Positions 28,469 through 36,847 of a DNA stretch of 64,000 nucleotides are shown here, piece after piece. Each line of letters starts with the position of its first letter. The stretch's first letter is position 1. Source of the DNA: Acidobacteria bacterium RIFCSPLOWO2_02_FULL_65_29 (GTDB lineage Bacteria; Acidobacteriota; Vicinamibacteria; Vicinamibacterales; CAVVIG01); contig MEKT01000153.1 of the NCBI GenBank assembly GCA_001767435.1, positions 1 through 64,000 of the forward strand, given 5' to 3'. The position numbers and the translations under genes are program-made. The notes beneath the pieces were generated by a model. That model saw nothing but the letters and a program-made list of their open reading frames with translations, made no database searches and was not told where the DNA came from.

Positions 28469-30612
28469 GCGTGTGCCTCTTTCGTCACAGTTGTCACCGC
28501 AGTCACGGGGGAGTCCTTCTGCGCCACGGTCGTGAGCGGGATGCCCACCGGCTCTTCACCTTCACGCCCGAGCAGCTCGAAAATCGACACTGGCCTGGTC
28601 TTGCCCTTGACAATCACGTCGCCGAGGGGCTTGAAGACGTATTTCCTCTTCAGCTGACCTCGTGTGCTCTCACTAATGATAATCCGAGTCCCGTACTGTT
28701 TGTTGAGCGACTCGAGCCGGGATCCCAGATTCACGGCGTCCCCGATCACCGTGTAGCTCATGATCAGGTCCGACCCGATATTGCCCGCGATCATCGGTCC
28801 CGTGTTGATGCCAATGCCGATATCGAGCTCCGGCCGGCCCTCGGATTTCCACCGTTCGTTCAGTGTTCTCAGCTCGACAATCATGTCGAGGGCCGCCTCA
28901 ACGGCGTGGTCGGCGTGGTCGGGGTCGTCGAGCGGGGCGCCAAACAGCGCCATGACCATGTCGCCGACGAACTTGTCCAGCGTCCCCCCGTGCTTGAACA
29001 CGAGCGCGACCATACGGGTGAAGTACTCGTTCAACGTATGGACGATTTCCTCGGGCTGGCCGCGTTCCGACACCGACGTGAAGCCCCGGATGTCGGAGAA
29101 GAGCACCGTCATCTCGCGCCTGGCGCCGCCCAGCCGCGCGAGCTCGGGGTTCGACACCAGGTGGTCGTACACATCCTTCGAGACGTACTGGCCGAAAAGC
29201 TTCTTCATCTTCCGCTTCTCGCGGCCTTCGACGAAGTACTGATAGGCCACGCCGCCAAATAGCGCGAGCGTCGAGCTCAGCCCCGGCTGCGCCAGGTCCA
29301 TCCAGTACCCGCCGGCAAACAGCCGCAGCGCCGCCCAGCTGACGAGGGCGAACAGTCCGAGCGCCGCGCCCGTGGCCCACCAGGCCGGCAGCAGCGTCGA
29401 CAGCAGGCCAACCAGGATCGCCAAGGTCACGACGGTGGCGAGGCGAACACCCGTCGATGCCGGCGTGATGAAGCGGTTCGACAGGATGTCGTCGGCGACG
29501 GCAGCGTGGACCTGGATGCCCGGCATCTTGAAGCCGCTCTTGCCGCCGGAGAAGGGCGTCTCGAACACGTCGTACAACCCGGCGGCGGTCACGCCCACAA
29601 ACACGATCTTGTCCTTGAAGACCGATGGATCCACTTCGGGCTTCGCGCCACCGAGCAGCTGCTGCTCGGACATCCAGAGGTCCCAGAAGTGATAACTGGC
29701 GTACGGGCGCGTGACCAGATCCTCGAAGAGCGCCGGACCGCGGAAGTTCAGGGGCGCCCATTGATAGGTCGTCACGCCCTGCTGCGATCGCACGCTGCGT
29801 TCGGCGAGGGGCATCGCAGCACGGTCACCGAACCGAAGCACGCGGCCTTCGAGGCGCACGTCGTGCGGCTGAATGCCGGCGGCCCGCAACGCCCCCGCGA
29901 CGCCGAGCGAAGGCAGCACGCGATGGTTCGATCGGACGAAGGGCGTCATGTGACGGACAGGCCCGTCCGGATCGAGGATGAACAGGTTGTGCCCGAATCC
30001 AGACACGGCGTCGCGCAGCCCGGGGTACGGCGCAAACAGCACGTCGCGCTCGATGACGCCGGGCACGTCCAGCTGGTAACCGCTATCTGGGATGGACGCG
30101 ATTTCCTTGTTCAGCGCGGCGTGCGCCGCGGCATCCACTTCGTATGTCGCGTCGGCGAGCATGATCACGTTGCCCGCGGTTCGCGCCGACTTCACGAGCT
30201 CTTCGTCCGATTGCGCGCCCGTCCACTTGGTGCCCGCCAGATCGAACAACAGCAGCGGATCGGGACCGGCAAAGTTCACGTCGTACACGATGACCGTCGG
30301 CCGGCCCCGAGTGAGGAAATCGAGCAGGGACGCATGGAACAGCCGGGGCCAGGGCCAGCGGCCCGCGTACGGCTCGATGTTCCTCATCGAGTACTCGTCG
30401 ATCTCGATGAGCGCGATGTCCTTTCTCGCCGTCTCGGGTCGCGCCGTCGTCGAGAGCCGCCAGTCGTACGTCTGCATCTCGAGCGTCTGGAGCGGATTGA
30501 CGGCCGTGCCGCCGCTCGAGAGCGACAAGATCCAGTCGGCGCCTACGATGATCGCCGCGGCGACCAGGCCGACGAGCAGTCCGGCGACGATCTCGCTGAC
30601 GACCTTCGGCAT
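28465..30612 (-). CDS. CHASE2-domain class III adenylate/guanylate cyclase
   Basis: A 715-residue membrane cyclase. An N-terminal TM (EIVAGLLVGLVAAAIIVGADWIL) precedes a periplasmic CHASE2 sensor (~40-400; DIALIEIDEYSMRNIEPYAGRWPWPRLFHASLLDFL, VFVGVTAAGLYD). Three TM helices follow, then the catalytic domain (TVLFSDIRGFTSVSERGQPEEIVHTLNEYF, metal Asp in DIRGF, KFVGDMVMALFG, YTVIGDAVNLGSRLE). The start is ATG 30612, 1 nt after the MBL gene stop; the longer ORF in the track is spurious. It would make cAMP or cGMP in response to an envelope signal. Confidence 0.94.
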   Translation of the reverse strand: MPKVVSEIVAGLLVGLVAAAIIVGADWILSLSSGGTAVNPLQTLEMQTYDWRLSTTARPETARKDIALIEIDEYSMRNIEPYAGRWPWPRLFHASLLDFLTRGRPTVIVYDVNFAGPDPLLLFDLAGTKWTGAQSDEELVKSARTAGNVIMLADATYEVDAAAHAALNKEIASIPDSGYQLDVPGVIERDVLFAPYPGLRDAVSGFGHNLFILDPDGPVRHMTPFVRSNHRVLPSLGVAGALRAAGIQPHDVRLEGRVLRFGDRAAMPLAERSVRSQQGVTTYQWAPLNFRGPALFEDLVTRPYASYHFWDLWMSEQQLLGGAKPEVDPSVFKDKIVFVGVTAAGLYDVFETPFSGGKSGFKMPGIQVHAAVADDILSNRFITPASTGVRLATVVTLAILVGLLSTLLPAWWATGAALGLFALVSWAALRLFAGGYWMDLAQPGLSSTLALFGGVAYQYFVEGREKRKMKKLFGQYVSKDVYDHLVSNPELARLGGARREMTVLFSDIRGFTSVSERGQPEEIVHTLNEYFTRMVALVFKHGGTLDKFVGDMVMALFGAPLDDPDHADHAVEAALDMIVELRTLNERWKSEGRPELDIGIGINTGPMIAGNIGSDLIMSYTVIGDAVNLGSRLESLNKQYGTRIIISESTRGQLKRKYVFKPLGDVIVKGKTRPVSIFELLGREGEEPVGIPLTTVAQKDSPVTAVTTVTKEAHA

Positions 30613-30613
30613 G

Positions 30614-31420
30614 TCAGATCTCGAAGCTGGTGCCCTCGCTCGCGGCCGTCGTCGCCCGAAACACGTGGCGCGCGTGCGCCGCGATCTGCACCAACTCTTC
30701 GTCGGTGCGCCCCGGCTTGTGGTGAAAGAGCCACAAGTGCCCGACACCGGCGGCGGCAGCGAATTCGGCGCACTGCTTCCAGCTGGCGTGGCCCCACCCT
30801 TTGTGCGCGGGCAGTTCTTCGGGCGTGAAATGCGAGTCGAGAATGACCGCAGCCGCATTCCGGCAGAACGTCGCGAGCGCCTCGTCGACCTCCGGGTTGC
30901 CGAACTCGTGGTCGGTCGCGTACACCACGTCGCCCTCATCGCCCTTGACCCGATAGGCGAAGGCGCCACCGGGATGCGTGAGCGGCTGGACGCGCACCAG
31001 AAAGTCGCCAATCTCGTGGTCGCGCTCCGACATCAGCGTGACGACGGGCTTGGTCGGCAGATTCGTGAAGGGCACAGGGAAGAACGGGTTCTGGAAGATC
31101 GTTTCGACAAATGCCTGATCGACCTTGCCGATGAGGGGCGCGAAGATGGTGGGCTGCCAGCCCGGCTGGTAGAACGGCGCGAAAAACGGTAGGCCCTGGA
31201 TGTGATCCCAGTGATAGTGCGTCAGCAGGATCGGGATCGGTCCGCCCCGATTGCCCAGCGCCTCTCCCAGCCCGACGACGCCCGAACCGGCGTCGAGGAC
31301 GAGCGTGGCGCCCGTCCGCTTGTTCTCGACTTCGATGCATGCCGTGTTGCACCCGTGACCGATCGAGCGCGCCGTGGCGAATGGCACCGACCCGCGGACT
31401 CCCCAGAATCGAATACGCAC
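30614..31420 (-). CDS. MBL-fold metallo-hydrolase (cyclic-phosphodiesterase-like)
   Basis: A 268-residue metallo-beta-lactamase-fold enzyme: MRIRFWGVRGSVPF start, metal motif LLTHYHWDHIQGLPFF, further ligands in LDSHFTPEELPAHKGWGHAS and FHHKPGRTDEEL. The RFWGVRGSVP opening and absence of a signal peptide resemble cytosolic PhnP/RNase Z-like or cyclic-nucleotide-phosphodiesterase-like families. Sitting directly before a nucleotide cyclase, it could degrade the cyclic nucleotide, but that is inference. The start is GTG 31420. Confidence 0.88.
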   Translation of the reverse strand: MRIRFWGVRGSVPFATARSIGHGCNTACIEVENKRTGATLVLDAGSGVVGLGEALGNRGGPIPILLTHYHWDHIQGLPFFAPFYQPGWQPTIFAPLIGKVDQAFVETIFQNPFFPVPFTNLPTKPVVTLMSERDHEIGDFLVRVQPLTHPGGAFAYRVKGDEGDVVYATDHEFGNPEVDEALATFCRNAAAVILDSHFTPEELPAHKGWGHASWKQCAEFAAAAGVGHLWLFHHKPGRTDEELVQIAAHARHVFRATTAASEGTSFEI

Positions 31421-31426
31421 ACCGCT

Positions 31427-31456
31427 ATCCTAGACATCTTCTAAAGCCGATGTCCA
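31427..31456 (-). promoter_or_regulatory. Promoter of the MBL-cyclase-protease operon
   Basis: On the minus strand TGGACA (31456-31451) and TAGGAT (31432-31427) are spaced 18 nt apart. The predicted start falls at about 31420, i.e. on the GTG start codon, so the mRNA may be leaderless. The spacer is the left arm of a 19-bp inverted repeat. Confidence 0.6.
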
Positions 31457-31585
31457 TGCGAACGAGGCACGTTTTCGGCTTTAGAAGCTGTCTTAGAGCG
31501 GCCGCAAAGCGGCCGCCCAGTAGCGAAGATTCGCCGGACTATCCGCGGGCCCGTTACTCGGCGGTTTGAGGCGAAGCTTCGCTAC
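31432..31585. repeat. Three inverted repeats in the divergent spacer 31421-31624
   Basis: (1) AGACATCTTCTAAAGCCGA (31432-31450) pairs with TCGGCTTTAGAAGCTGTCT (31475-31493), 18 of 19 bases. (2) GCGGCCGC-AAA-GCGGCCGC lies at 31498-31516. (3) GTAGCGAAGATTCGCC (31520-31535) pairs with GGCGAAGCTTCGCTAC (31570-31585), 15 of 16. They resemble REP/MITE-type palindromes. Confidence 0.85.
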
Positions 31586-31624
31586 AAGCGAGTCCGCCCT
31601 TCACGATGCAATAGACTAGGCCCT

Positions 31625-32464
31625 ATGCCATCTCGGTCGGCCGGCGTTCGCCGCGCCTGGCCCGCGCGCGTGGCGGCCATCGTGGCCGCGATGCTGCTCG
31701 TCACGTCGGCGCTCGACGCGCAGCGCAGCCGCGGCCGGTTCGGCGGACCCCGTTACGCGGTCCTCGACGATTTCGACGGATCCTTTCAATTCTGCCGGGT
31801 GGTGTTCAACGGGGTGCAGGGCGGCGACGGCGGCGACTGGTCGGTCGACTGGCCGCGAGCCGACGAGAATCTGTCGATCCGTCTGTCGGAGCTCACAAAG
31901 ACTCCGGTCAGCATGGATGAGCGGGACAACCCGAAGCCGCTGCTCGTGAATCTCAAGGATCCCGTGTTCTTCCGGTGCCCGTTCATCATGATGACGGAGG
32001 TCGGCAATATCTTTCTGGATGAAACGGAAGCGAAACACCTTCGCGAGTACCTGCAGAAGGGCGGATTTCTCTGGGCCGACGACTTCTGGGGCGAGTACGC
32101 GTGGCAGGTCTGGGAGAGTCAGATTCGCAAGGTCCTGCCGTCGGGACCGTATCCGTTCGTCGACCTGCCGATCGAGCATCCGATCTTCAACTCGATGTTC
32201 ACGATCACGAGGTTTCCGCAGATTCCGTCGATTGGCGCCTGGGGCGGCCGTGCGGGCAACACGTCCGAGCGGATCGACAGCAAGGTGCCGCACGCGCGCG
32301 CCATCGTCGACGAGCGCGGACGAATCATGGCGCTCATCACGCACAACACCGATTTCGGGGATTCGTTCGAGCGCGAGGGCGACAACCACCAGTACTTCAT
32401 CGAGTTCTCGGTGCCGGGCTATGCCTTCGGGATCAATGCGCTCGTCTACTCGATGACTCACTGA
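31625..32464 (+). CDS. DUF4159-domain exported protein
   Basis: A 279-residue protein with an N-terminal export signal (ARVAAIVAAMLLVTSALDAQ). The body matches DUF4159: FQFCRVVFNG...GDWSVDWPRADENLSIRLSELT, FFRCPFIMMTEVGN, LREYLQKGGFLWADDFWGEYAW, HPIFNSMF, and the C-terminal VPGYAFGINALVYSMTH. The fold is glutamine-amidotransferase-like without a catalytic Cys. Function unknown. In many diderms the family lies near MoxR/VWA loci; that context is absent here. It is divergent from the cyclase operon. Confidence 0.87.
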   Translation: MPSRSAGVRRAWPARVAAIVAAMLLVTSALDAQRSRGRFGGPRYAVLDDFDGSFQFCRVVFNGVQGGDGGDWSVDWPRADENLSIRLSELTKTPVSMDERDNPKPLLVNLKDPVFFRCPFIMMTEVGNIFLDETEAKHLREYLQKGGFLWADDFWGEYAWQVWESQIRKVLPSGPYPFVDLPIEHPIFNSMFTITRFPQIPSIGAWGGRAGNTSERIDSKVPHARAIVDERGRIMALITHNTDFGDSFEREGDNHQYFIEFSVPGYAFGINALVYSMTH

Positions 32465-32490
32465 ACGGCTGTTCGGCGTGCCACGTGCTG

Positions 32491-32511
32491 ACGTTCAGCG
32501 TTCGGCGTTCA
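32491..32511. repeat. ACGTTCA heptamers at the 3' end of the 32.5 kb membrane gene
   Basis: ACGTTCA/GCGTTCG/GCGTTCA; on the minus strand they encode the terminal LNAER and the TGA stop. Confidence 0.75.
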
Positions 32512-34432
32512 AGGTCGGGCGGAGCGAGTAGACGCGGCCGGATCCCTCGACGTGCTCGAGGTGGAGGACGTCGCGGAACCGCTCCAGGCGGGTTTCGATC
32601 TCGGGCCACTCGCCTTCCGGATACAAGTCAGTGTGCACCACGACGTAGGTGACGCCAAGCGTCTGCAGCGCGGCGACGCTCTGCTCGTCGGGGAACACGC
32701 GCAGCTGCCAATAGAGCGCCTCATGAAGAGGCGGCCGCATGCCGCTGTAGCCGTGCACCGTCTTCTGCCAGTGCGCCATCGAGTGCAGCATGTATTCGCT
32801 CTGGCGCCGCTCCCACGCGCCGCCCGCGCCATACGAAGGCAGGGGCACTTCGGCAACCGCAAATGGCTTGGTCCGCGAATCGAGCCAGCGATCGATTGCC
32901 GGAATCTCGACGCGGTACGGGACGGTGGCGAGTGGGAACAGCGCAAACTCCGCGATCATCGCCGCGCCGGCCACCCACGCCCAGGCGCGGGCCCAGGCCG
33001 GCGAGCGGTGCGACGTCAGCCGATCGAAACCGAGTCCCGCAAGGACCGCAAGGCCGAGCATCCCGAGAATCGTGAACCGCGACGGCACTCGGATGAGATT
33101 CAGACCCGGGAGCCAGTACACCAGGGGCCACACGCCAAGCGGCGGACCGATCGAGAGCCAGAACGCCAAGAGCGTCAGCAGCGCATAGAACGTCCGCACG
33201 TCGCCGCGCCGCCGGGCCGCCCATCGAGCCATGCCGGCGGACCACTCGGCGGCACGCACGGCGACAGCAAACGGCGCGCGGCCTTTGAGACTCCAGCGGA
33301 CGAGCGCGACCGCCGCAAACTGGCTCCAGACCCTGATCGGCTGGCGGACCGATAGGACGACCGTCTCGCCGATCCGCCATCGGAAGGGCCCAACGACCGT
33401 CGCGGCCACGGCGACGGCAAGCAACCCCAGTGCCGCAATCTCGAGCACCAGGGCCAGTCGCATCCAGTTGTTCGCGCGACGAACGGGAACGGCCGGGCAA
33501 AGGCGCGGGTCGCGAAGCACAAGGGCAACCCCCGCGAGCGCCACGGGCAGGTAACCGGGGAACAACCAGGCCAGCGCGTCTTCGTTCACAGACGACGCCG
33601 ACGCCAGCGACAGCAGGAAGCGATGCACGTATGTCGGAGACGCAAGAAACGTCGACGCCGGTACCGCCCAGTCTTCGAGCGAGCGCCTCAGACCCATCTC
33701 TCGCTGCACGACCAGGTAAGGTCCGAACAGCAGCACTGTCGGCGCGAGGAGCGCGAGGCCGGCAACGCCCGTGTCGCGAACGCGCTTCGGCACGGCGAAC
33801 GGCTCCCCGAGGGCGACGCGGTAGACCAGCAGCCCGAGGAGCGCAGTGGCGGTGAACACGGCGCCGTGGCCGCTCGACAACGCCTGCAGCGTGAAACACC
33901 CGATCGCCAGGCGCAGATCTCTCCGGCGTCCTTCGTCGAGATACGCATGAAGAAATGCCAGCGCGAAGGGCAGCCACTGTACGGCGGTGAGATGCAGCTG
34001 GCTGATGCGCAGAAACCGCGGCGGCGCGAACGCGAACACCACGCCCGTCAGGAACGCGGCGGGACTGCCGGCGCCGACCCGCCGCGCCAGAACGTACGCG
34101 CCGACGCCGCAGAGCAGGCACGACGCGAGCGCGACGACGTTCATCGCCAGAACGGGATTGCCGGTCGCCCACAGCACCGGCGCGGCGACGATCAGGTCGC
34201 CGATGAGATTCTCCGAGTACGCGAGGGTCAGGCGCTGTGGGTAGTAGATGTTGGCGTCGAAGATCGACAGCAAGCCACTCGTCAGCGCGTGTGTGTCCCA
34301 CGCCAGCGTCCAGATGAACAGATCGGTGTCCGGCGACCGCCCGAGGACGCTGGACGCGGGATCGCGCCCGAGCGGCCAGCTCATGAGGAGCGTGAGCGCG
34401 AGGAAACCGAGGACGACCCGCCCGTTGCGCAC
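32495..34432 (-). CDS. Polytopic membrane protein, possible GT-C-type glycosyltransferase
   Basis: A ~645-residue protein with about 11-12 predicted TM helices and a soluble C-terminal domain. The N-terminal loop LLMSWPLGRDPASSVLGRSPDTDLFIWTLAWDTHAL, then FDANIYYPQRLTLAYSENLIGDLI and FAFAPPRFLRISQLHLTAVQWLPFALAFLHAYL, matches a widespread family often labelled hypothetical or GT39/YfhO-like. Asp/Glu pairs in the first loop resemble a GT-C active site, but no function is proven. GTG 34432 is the first plausible start after the HD-GYP stop 20 nt upstream; the ORF-track extension overlaps that gene. Confidence 0.75.
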   Translation of the reverse strand: MRNGRVVLGFLALTLLMSWPLGRDPASSVLGRSPDTDLFIWTLAWDTHALTSGLLSIFDANIYYPQRLTLAYSENLIGDLIVAAPVLWATGNPVLAMNVVALASCLLCGVGAYVLARRVGAGSPAAFLTGVVFAFAPPRFLRISQLHLTAVQWLPFALAFLHAYLDEGRRRDLRLAIGCFTLQALSSGHGAVFTATALLGLLVYRVALGEPFAVPKRVRDTGVAGLALLAPTVLLFGPYLVVQREMGLRRSLEDWAVPASTFLASPTYVHRFLLSLASASSVNEDALAWLFPGYLPVALAGVALVLRDPRLCPAVPVRRANNWMRLALVLEIAALGLLAVAVAATVVGPFRWRIGETVVLSVRQPIRVWSQFAAVALVRWSLKGRAPFAVAVRAAEWSAGMARWAARRRGDVRTFYALLTLLAFWLSIGPPLGVWPLVYWLPGLNLIRVPSRFTILGMLGLAVLAGLGFDRLTSHRSPAWARAWAWVAGAAMIAEFALFPLATVPYRVEIPAIDRWLDSRTKPFAVAEVPLPSYGAGGAWERRQSEYMLHSMAHWQKTVHGYSGMRPPLHEALYWQLRVFPDEQSVAALQTLGVTYVVVHTDLYPEGEWPEIETRLERFRDVLHLEHVEGSGRVYSLRPTLNAER

Positions 34433-34451
34433 GACGGTAACTCGTACGAGT

Positions 34452-36050
34452 CTAGTACGGATGCGGCTCGACGAGCCAGCGGTCGTACACGCGGGCTTCC
34501 ACGAACAGGTCGAACAAGTCCGCGTCGAGGGCGCCGTCCTTGACTTCGCCGCCAAGAATGTCGAGCGCGCGTTCGACCGGAACGGCCTTCTTGTACGGAC
34601 GATCGGAGGCCGACAGCGCGTCGAAGATGTCCGAGATGGTCATCATCCGCGTCTGCACGGGGATGTCGGGGGCCGACAGCTTGTAGGGATAGCCCGATCC
34701 GTTGAGCTTCTCGTGATGGCCGAGGGCAATCGCCGGAAGGCGGCGGATCTCGCTCGTCCACGGGATCTGCCGCAGGAACCGGTAGGTGTGGACCACGTGG
34801 GCCTCGATCTGCTGGCGCTCTCGCTCCGACAGCGAGCCCTTGCGAAGCGAGAGCCACTGCACCTCGTCCTCGCGCAGCATGGGCCGCGCCGTGCCGTCGA
34901 TGTCGTCGAACGTGGCCGCCGCAATCTCGCGCAGCCGATCGAAAGTGCCGTCGGCCAGCACCGTCGGCTCGTTGGCGCGCTCGACCTCGGCGAGCTGCTC
35001 CTCCAGCCGCGCGAGGCCCGTCTGCAGCTCGGCGTCGAAGGCAGACAGCCGCTCGCGATACGCCGCCGTTCCGTGGGCGAGGACGAAGTTCAGCTGCGCC
35101 TGCGCCGCGGACCATTCGAGCGTCCGGCGCGCCAGCCGGAATCGCTCACGCACCTGATCGATCTGGGACGGGTGCAGCTTCTTCGCCTTGACCAGAATCT
35201 CTTCGCGCACGCCGACCTTGCCGAAATCGTGCAGCAGCGCGGCGTAGCGAATCGTGCGCAGGTCGTCGCCCGAGAATTTCACCTGCGCGAGCGGGCCCGA
35301 ATCGGCGCGGTCGGCGGCTTCGGCCAGGGCCACCGTCAGGTTCGCCACGCGGAACGAATGGCCGGAGGTTGCCGGATCCCGAGCCTCGATCGCCACGACC
35401 GACGCGCGCACGAAGCCCTCGAACAACTGCCGAATCTCCGCGTAGAGCTGGCTGTTTTCCAGCGCAACAGCGGCCTGAGACGCGAGCGACACGACCAGAG
35501 CGCTCTGGCTCGCAGAATACGTGATGACGTCCTCGTTCCGCTTGGTGTTGATCAGCTGCAGCACGCCGACGATGTGGCCCTTGGGTGCCCGCATCGGCAC
35601 GGCCAGGACCGAGCGTGTACGGTACCCCGCCGCTTCGTCGAAGCTGCGATTGAAGACGTAGGGCACGTTCTTGGGAACCTCGTAGGCGTCGTCGAGCATC
35701 ACGATATCGCCCGTGAGCGCGACGTAGCCCGCGATGGAATGGCCCGTGATATCGAGAAGGCCTTCGCGGAAGGGCAGCGACACCGAATCGTTCTGCGCAA
35801 CGGTGAACCGCAGCCGCTTGAACGGCGCCTCGTGGTCGGTTGGCGGCTTGCGGAGGTCGGGACTGTCGTCCTGCGGCACCGACTCGACGACGTACAGGGA
35901 GCCGGCGTCGCTGTTGGTGATCGTCCTGGCCTTCGTGAGAATGAGCTCGAGCAGCCGTCCCGTGTTGCGCTCGGCCGACAGCGCGGCGCCGATGCGATTC
36001 AGCTCTTCGAGTTGCTGGGTCAGAACGAGGAGTTCGGATTCCGCTGACAC
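34452..36050 (-). CDS. GAF and HD-GYP domain protein (probable c-di-GMP phosphodiesterase)
   Basis: A 532-residue cytosolic protein. GAF domain residues ~10-190 (LNRIGAALSAERNTGRLLELILTKARTITNSDAGSLYVVE), then an HD-GYP domain ~230-520 with a long helical insert of ~130 residues between its halves. Metal/catalytic motifs: RYAALLHDFGKVGVREEILVKA, ALGHHEKLNGSGYPYKL (the GYP motif) and MMTISDIFDALSASDRPYKKA. All look intact. It would hydrolyse c-di-GMP under GAF ligand control, relevant to the nearby pilus-type genes. It begins at ATG 36050. Confidence 0.93.
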   Translation of the reverse strand: MSAESELLVLTQQLEELNRIGAALSAERNTGRLLELILTKARTITNSDAGSLYVVESVPQDDSPDLRKPPTDHEAPFKRLRFTVAQNDSVSLPFREGLLDITGHSIAGYVALTGDIVMLDDAYEVPKNVPYVFNRSFDEAAGYRTRSVLAVPMRAPKGHIVGVLQLINTKRNEDVITYSASQSALVVSLASQAAVALENSQLYAEIRQLFEGFVRASVVAIEARDPATSGHSFRVANLTVALAEAADRADSGPLAQVKFSGDDLRTIRYAALLHDFGKVGVREEILVKAKKLHPSQIDQVRERFRLARRTLEWSAAQAQLNFVLAHGTAAYRERLSAFDAELQTGLARLEEQLAEVERANEPTVLADGTFDRLREIAAATFDDIDGTARPMLREDEVQWLSLRKGSLSERERQQIEAHVVHTYRFLRQIPWTSEIRRLPAIALGHHEKLNGSGYPYKLSAPDIPVQTRMMTISDIFDALSASDRPYKKAVPVERALDILGGEVKDGALDADLFDLFVEARVYDRWLVEPHPY

Positions 36051-36084
36051 GCCAGGGAGATGTTACCTGAGAGGGTCGCCAGCT

Positions 36085-36133
36085 GGCGACTGGACTGACG
36101 ACTGGCGACCAACGACGAGCGACTACCGACTAT
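36085..36133. repeat. Seven heptamers between the ABC ATPase stop and HD-GYP start
   Basis: GGCGACT/GGACTGA/CGACTGG/CGACCAA/CGACGAG/CGACTAC/CGACTAT end exactly at the TAA stop of the minus-strand ABC ATPase gene. Confidence 0.9.
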
Positions 36134-36820
36134 TTAGGCTGCCCGGCGGACGTCGTTTTCGACCTGACCGTCGCGAATCTGGATGGTGCGGTAGGCGTAG
36201 GCGGCGACCTCGGCTTCGTGCGTGACGAGAAGAATCGTGTTGCCGGATTGGTGCAGGCGCTCGAACAGCCCCATGATTTCCAGGCCGGTTTTCGAGTCGA
36301 GATTACCGGTCGGCTCGTCGGCGAGCAGAATCGACGGGTTGTTGACGAGCGCACGGGCGATAGCGACGCGCTGGCGCTGGCCTCCAGACAGCTCGTTGGG
36401 CCGGTGCGTCATCCGCGACGTCAGCTCCACCTTATCGAGCGCCGCGCGGGCGCGTGCTTCGCGATCCTTCGCCGGCACGGCGGCATAGACGAGCGGCAGT
36501 TCGACGTTGCGCAGCGCCGTCGCGCGCGGCAGCAGGTTGAACGTCTGAAAGACGAAGCCGATCTCTTCGTTCCTGATCCGCGCGAGCTCGTTGTCGTTCA
36601 TCTGGCTGACCTGCTTGCCGTTCAACAGGTACGACCCCTTGCTGGGTGTGTCGAGACAGCCAATGAGGTTCATCAAGGTCGACTTGCCCGATCCCGACGG
36701 TCCCATGATCGCCACGTATTCTCCGCGCTCGATCTGCAGCGACACGCCGCGCAGCGCGTGGATCTCCTCGGAGCCCATCAGATACGTCTTCCACAGGTCG
36801 ACCGTTTCGATGAGTGCCAT
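36134..36820 (-). CDS. ABC transporter ATP-binding protein (MacB/LolD type)
   Basis: A 228-residue ATPase: Walker [21 protein letters not shown]-loop [24 protein letters not shown], signature [16 protein letters not shown], Walker [14 protein letters not shown]-loop LLVTHE. The LIGCLD.PS.G and [10 protein letters not shown] text is typical of the MacB/LolD/FtsE group that drives lipoprotein or antimicrobial export. No MacB-type permease is adjacent, so its partner must be elsewhere. Confidence 0.94.
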   Translation of the reverse strand: MALIETVDLWKTYLMGSEEIHALRGVSLQIERGEYVAIMGPSGSGKSTLMNLIGCLDTPSKGSYLLNGKQVSQMNDNELARIRNEEIGFVFQTFNLLPRATALRNVELPLVYAAVPAKDREARARAALDKVELTSRMTHRPNELSGGQRQRVAIARALVNNPSILLADEPTGNLDSKTGLEIMGLFERLHQSGNTILLVTHEAEVAAYAYRTIQIRDGQVENDVRRAA

Positions 36821-36847
36821 GGCGTCTAAAGTGTACAGCTTGTGGCT

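Noticed and set aside
28465-31011. 848-residue version of the cyclase
   Set aside because: The first 133 residues overlap the MBL-fold gene in another frame and have no family resemblance; ATG 30612 is the natural start.
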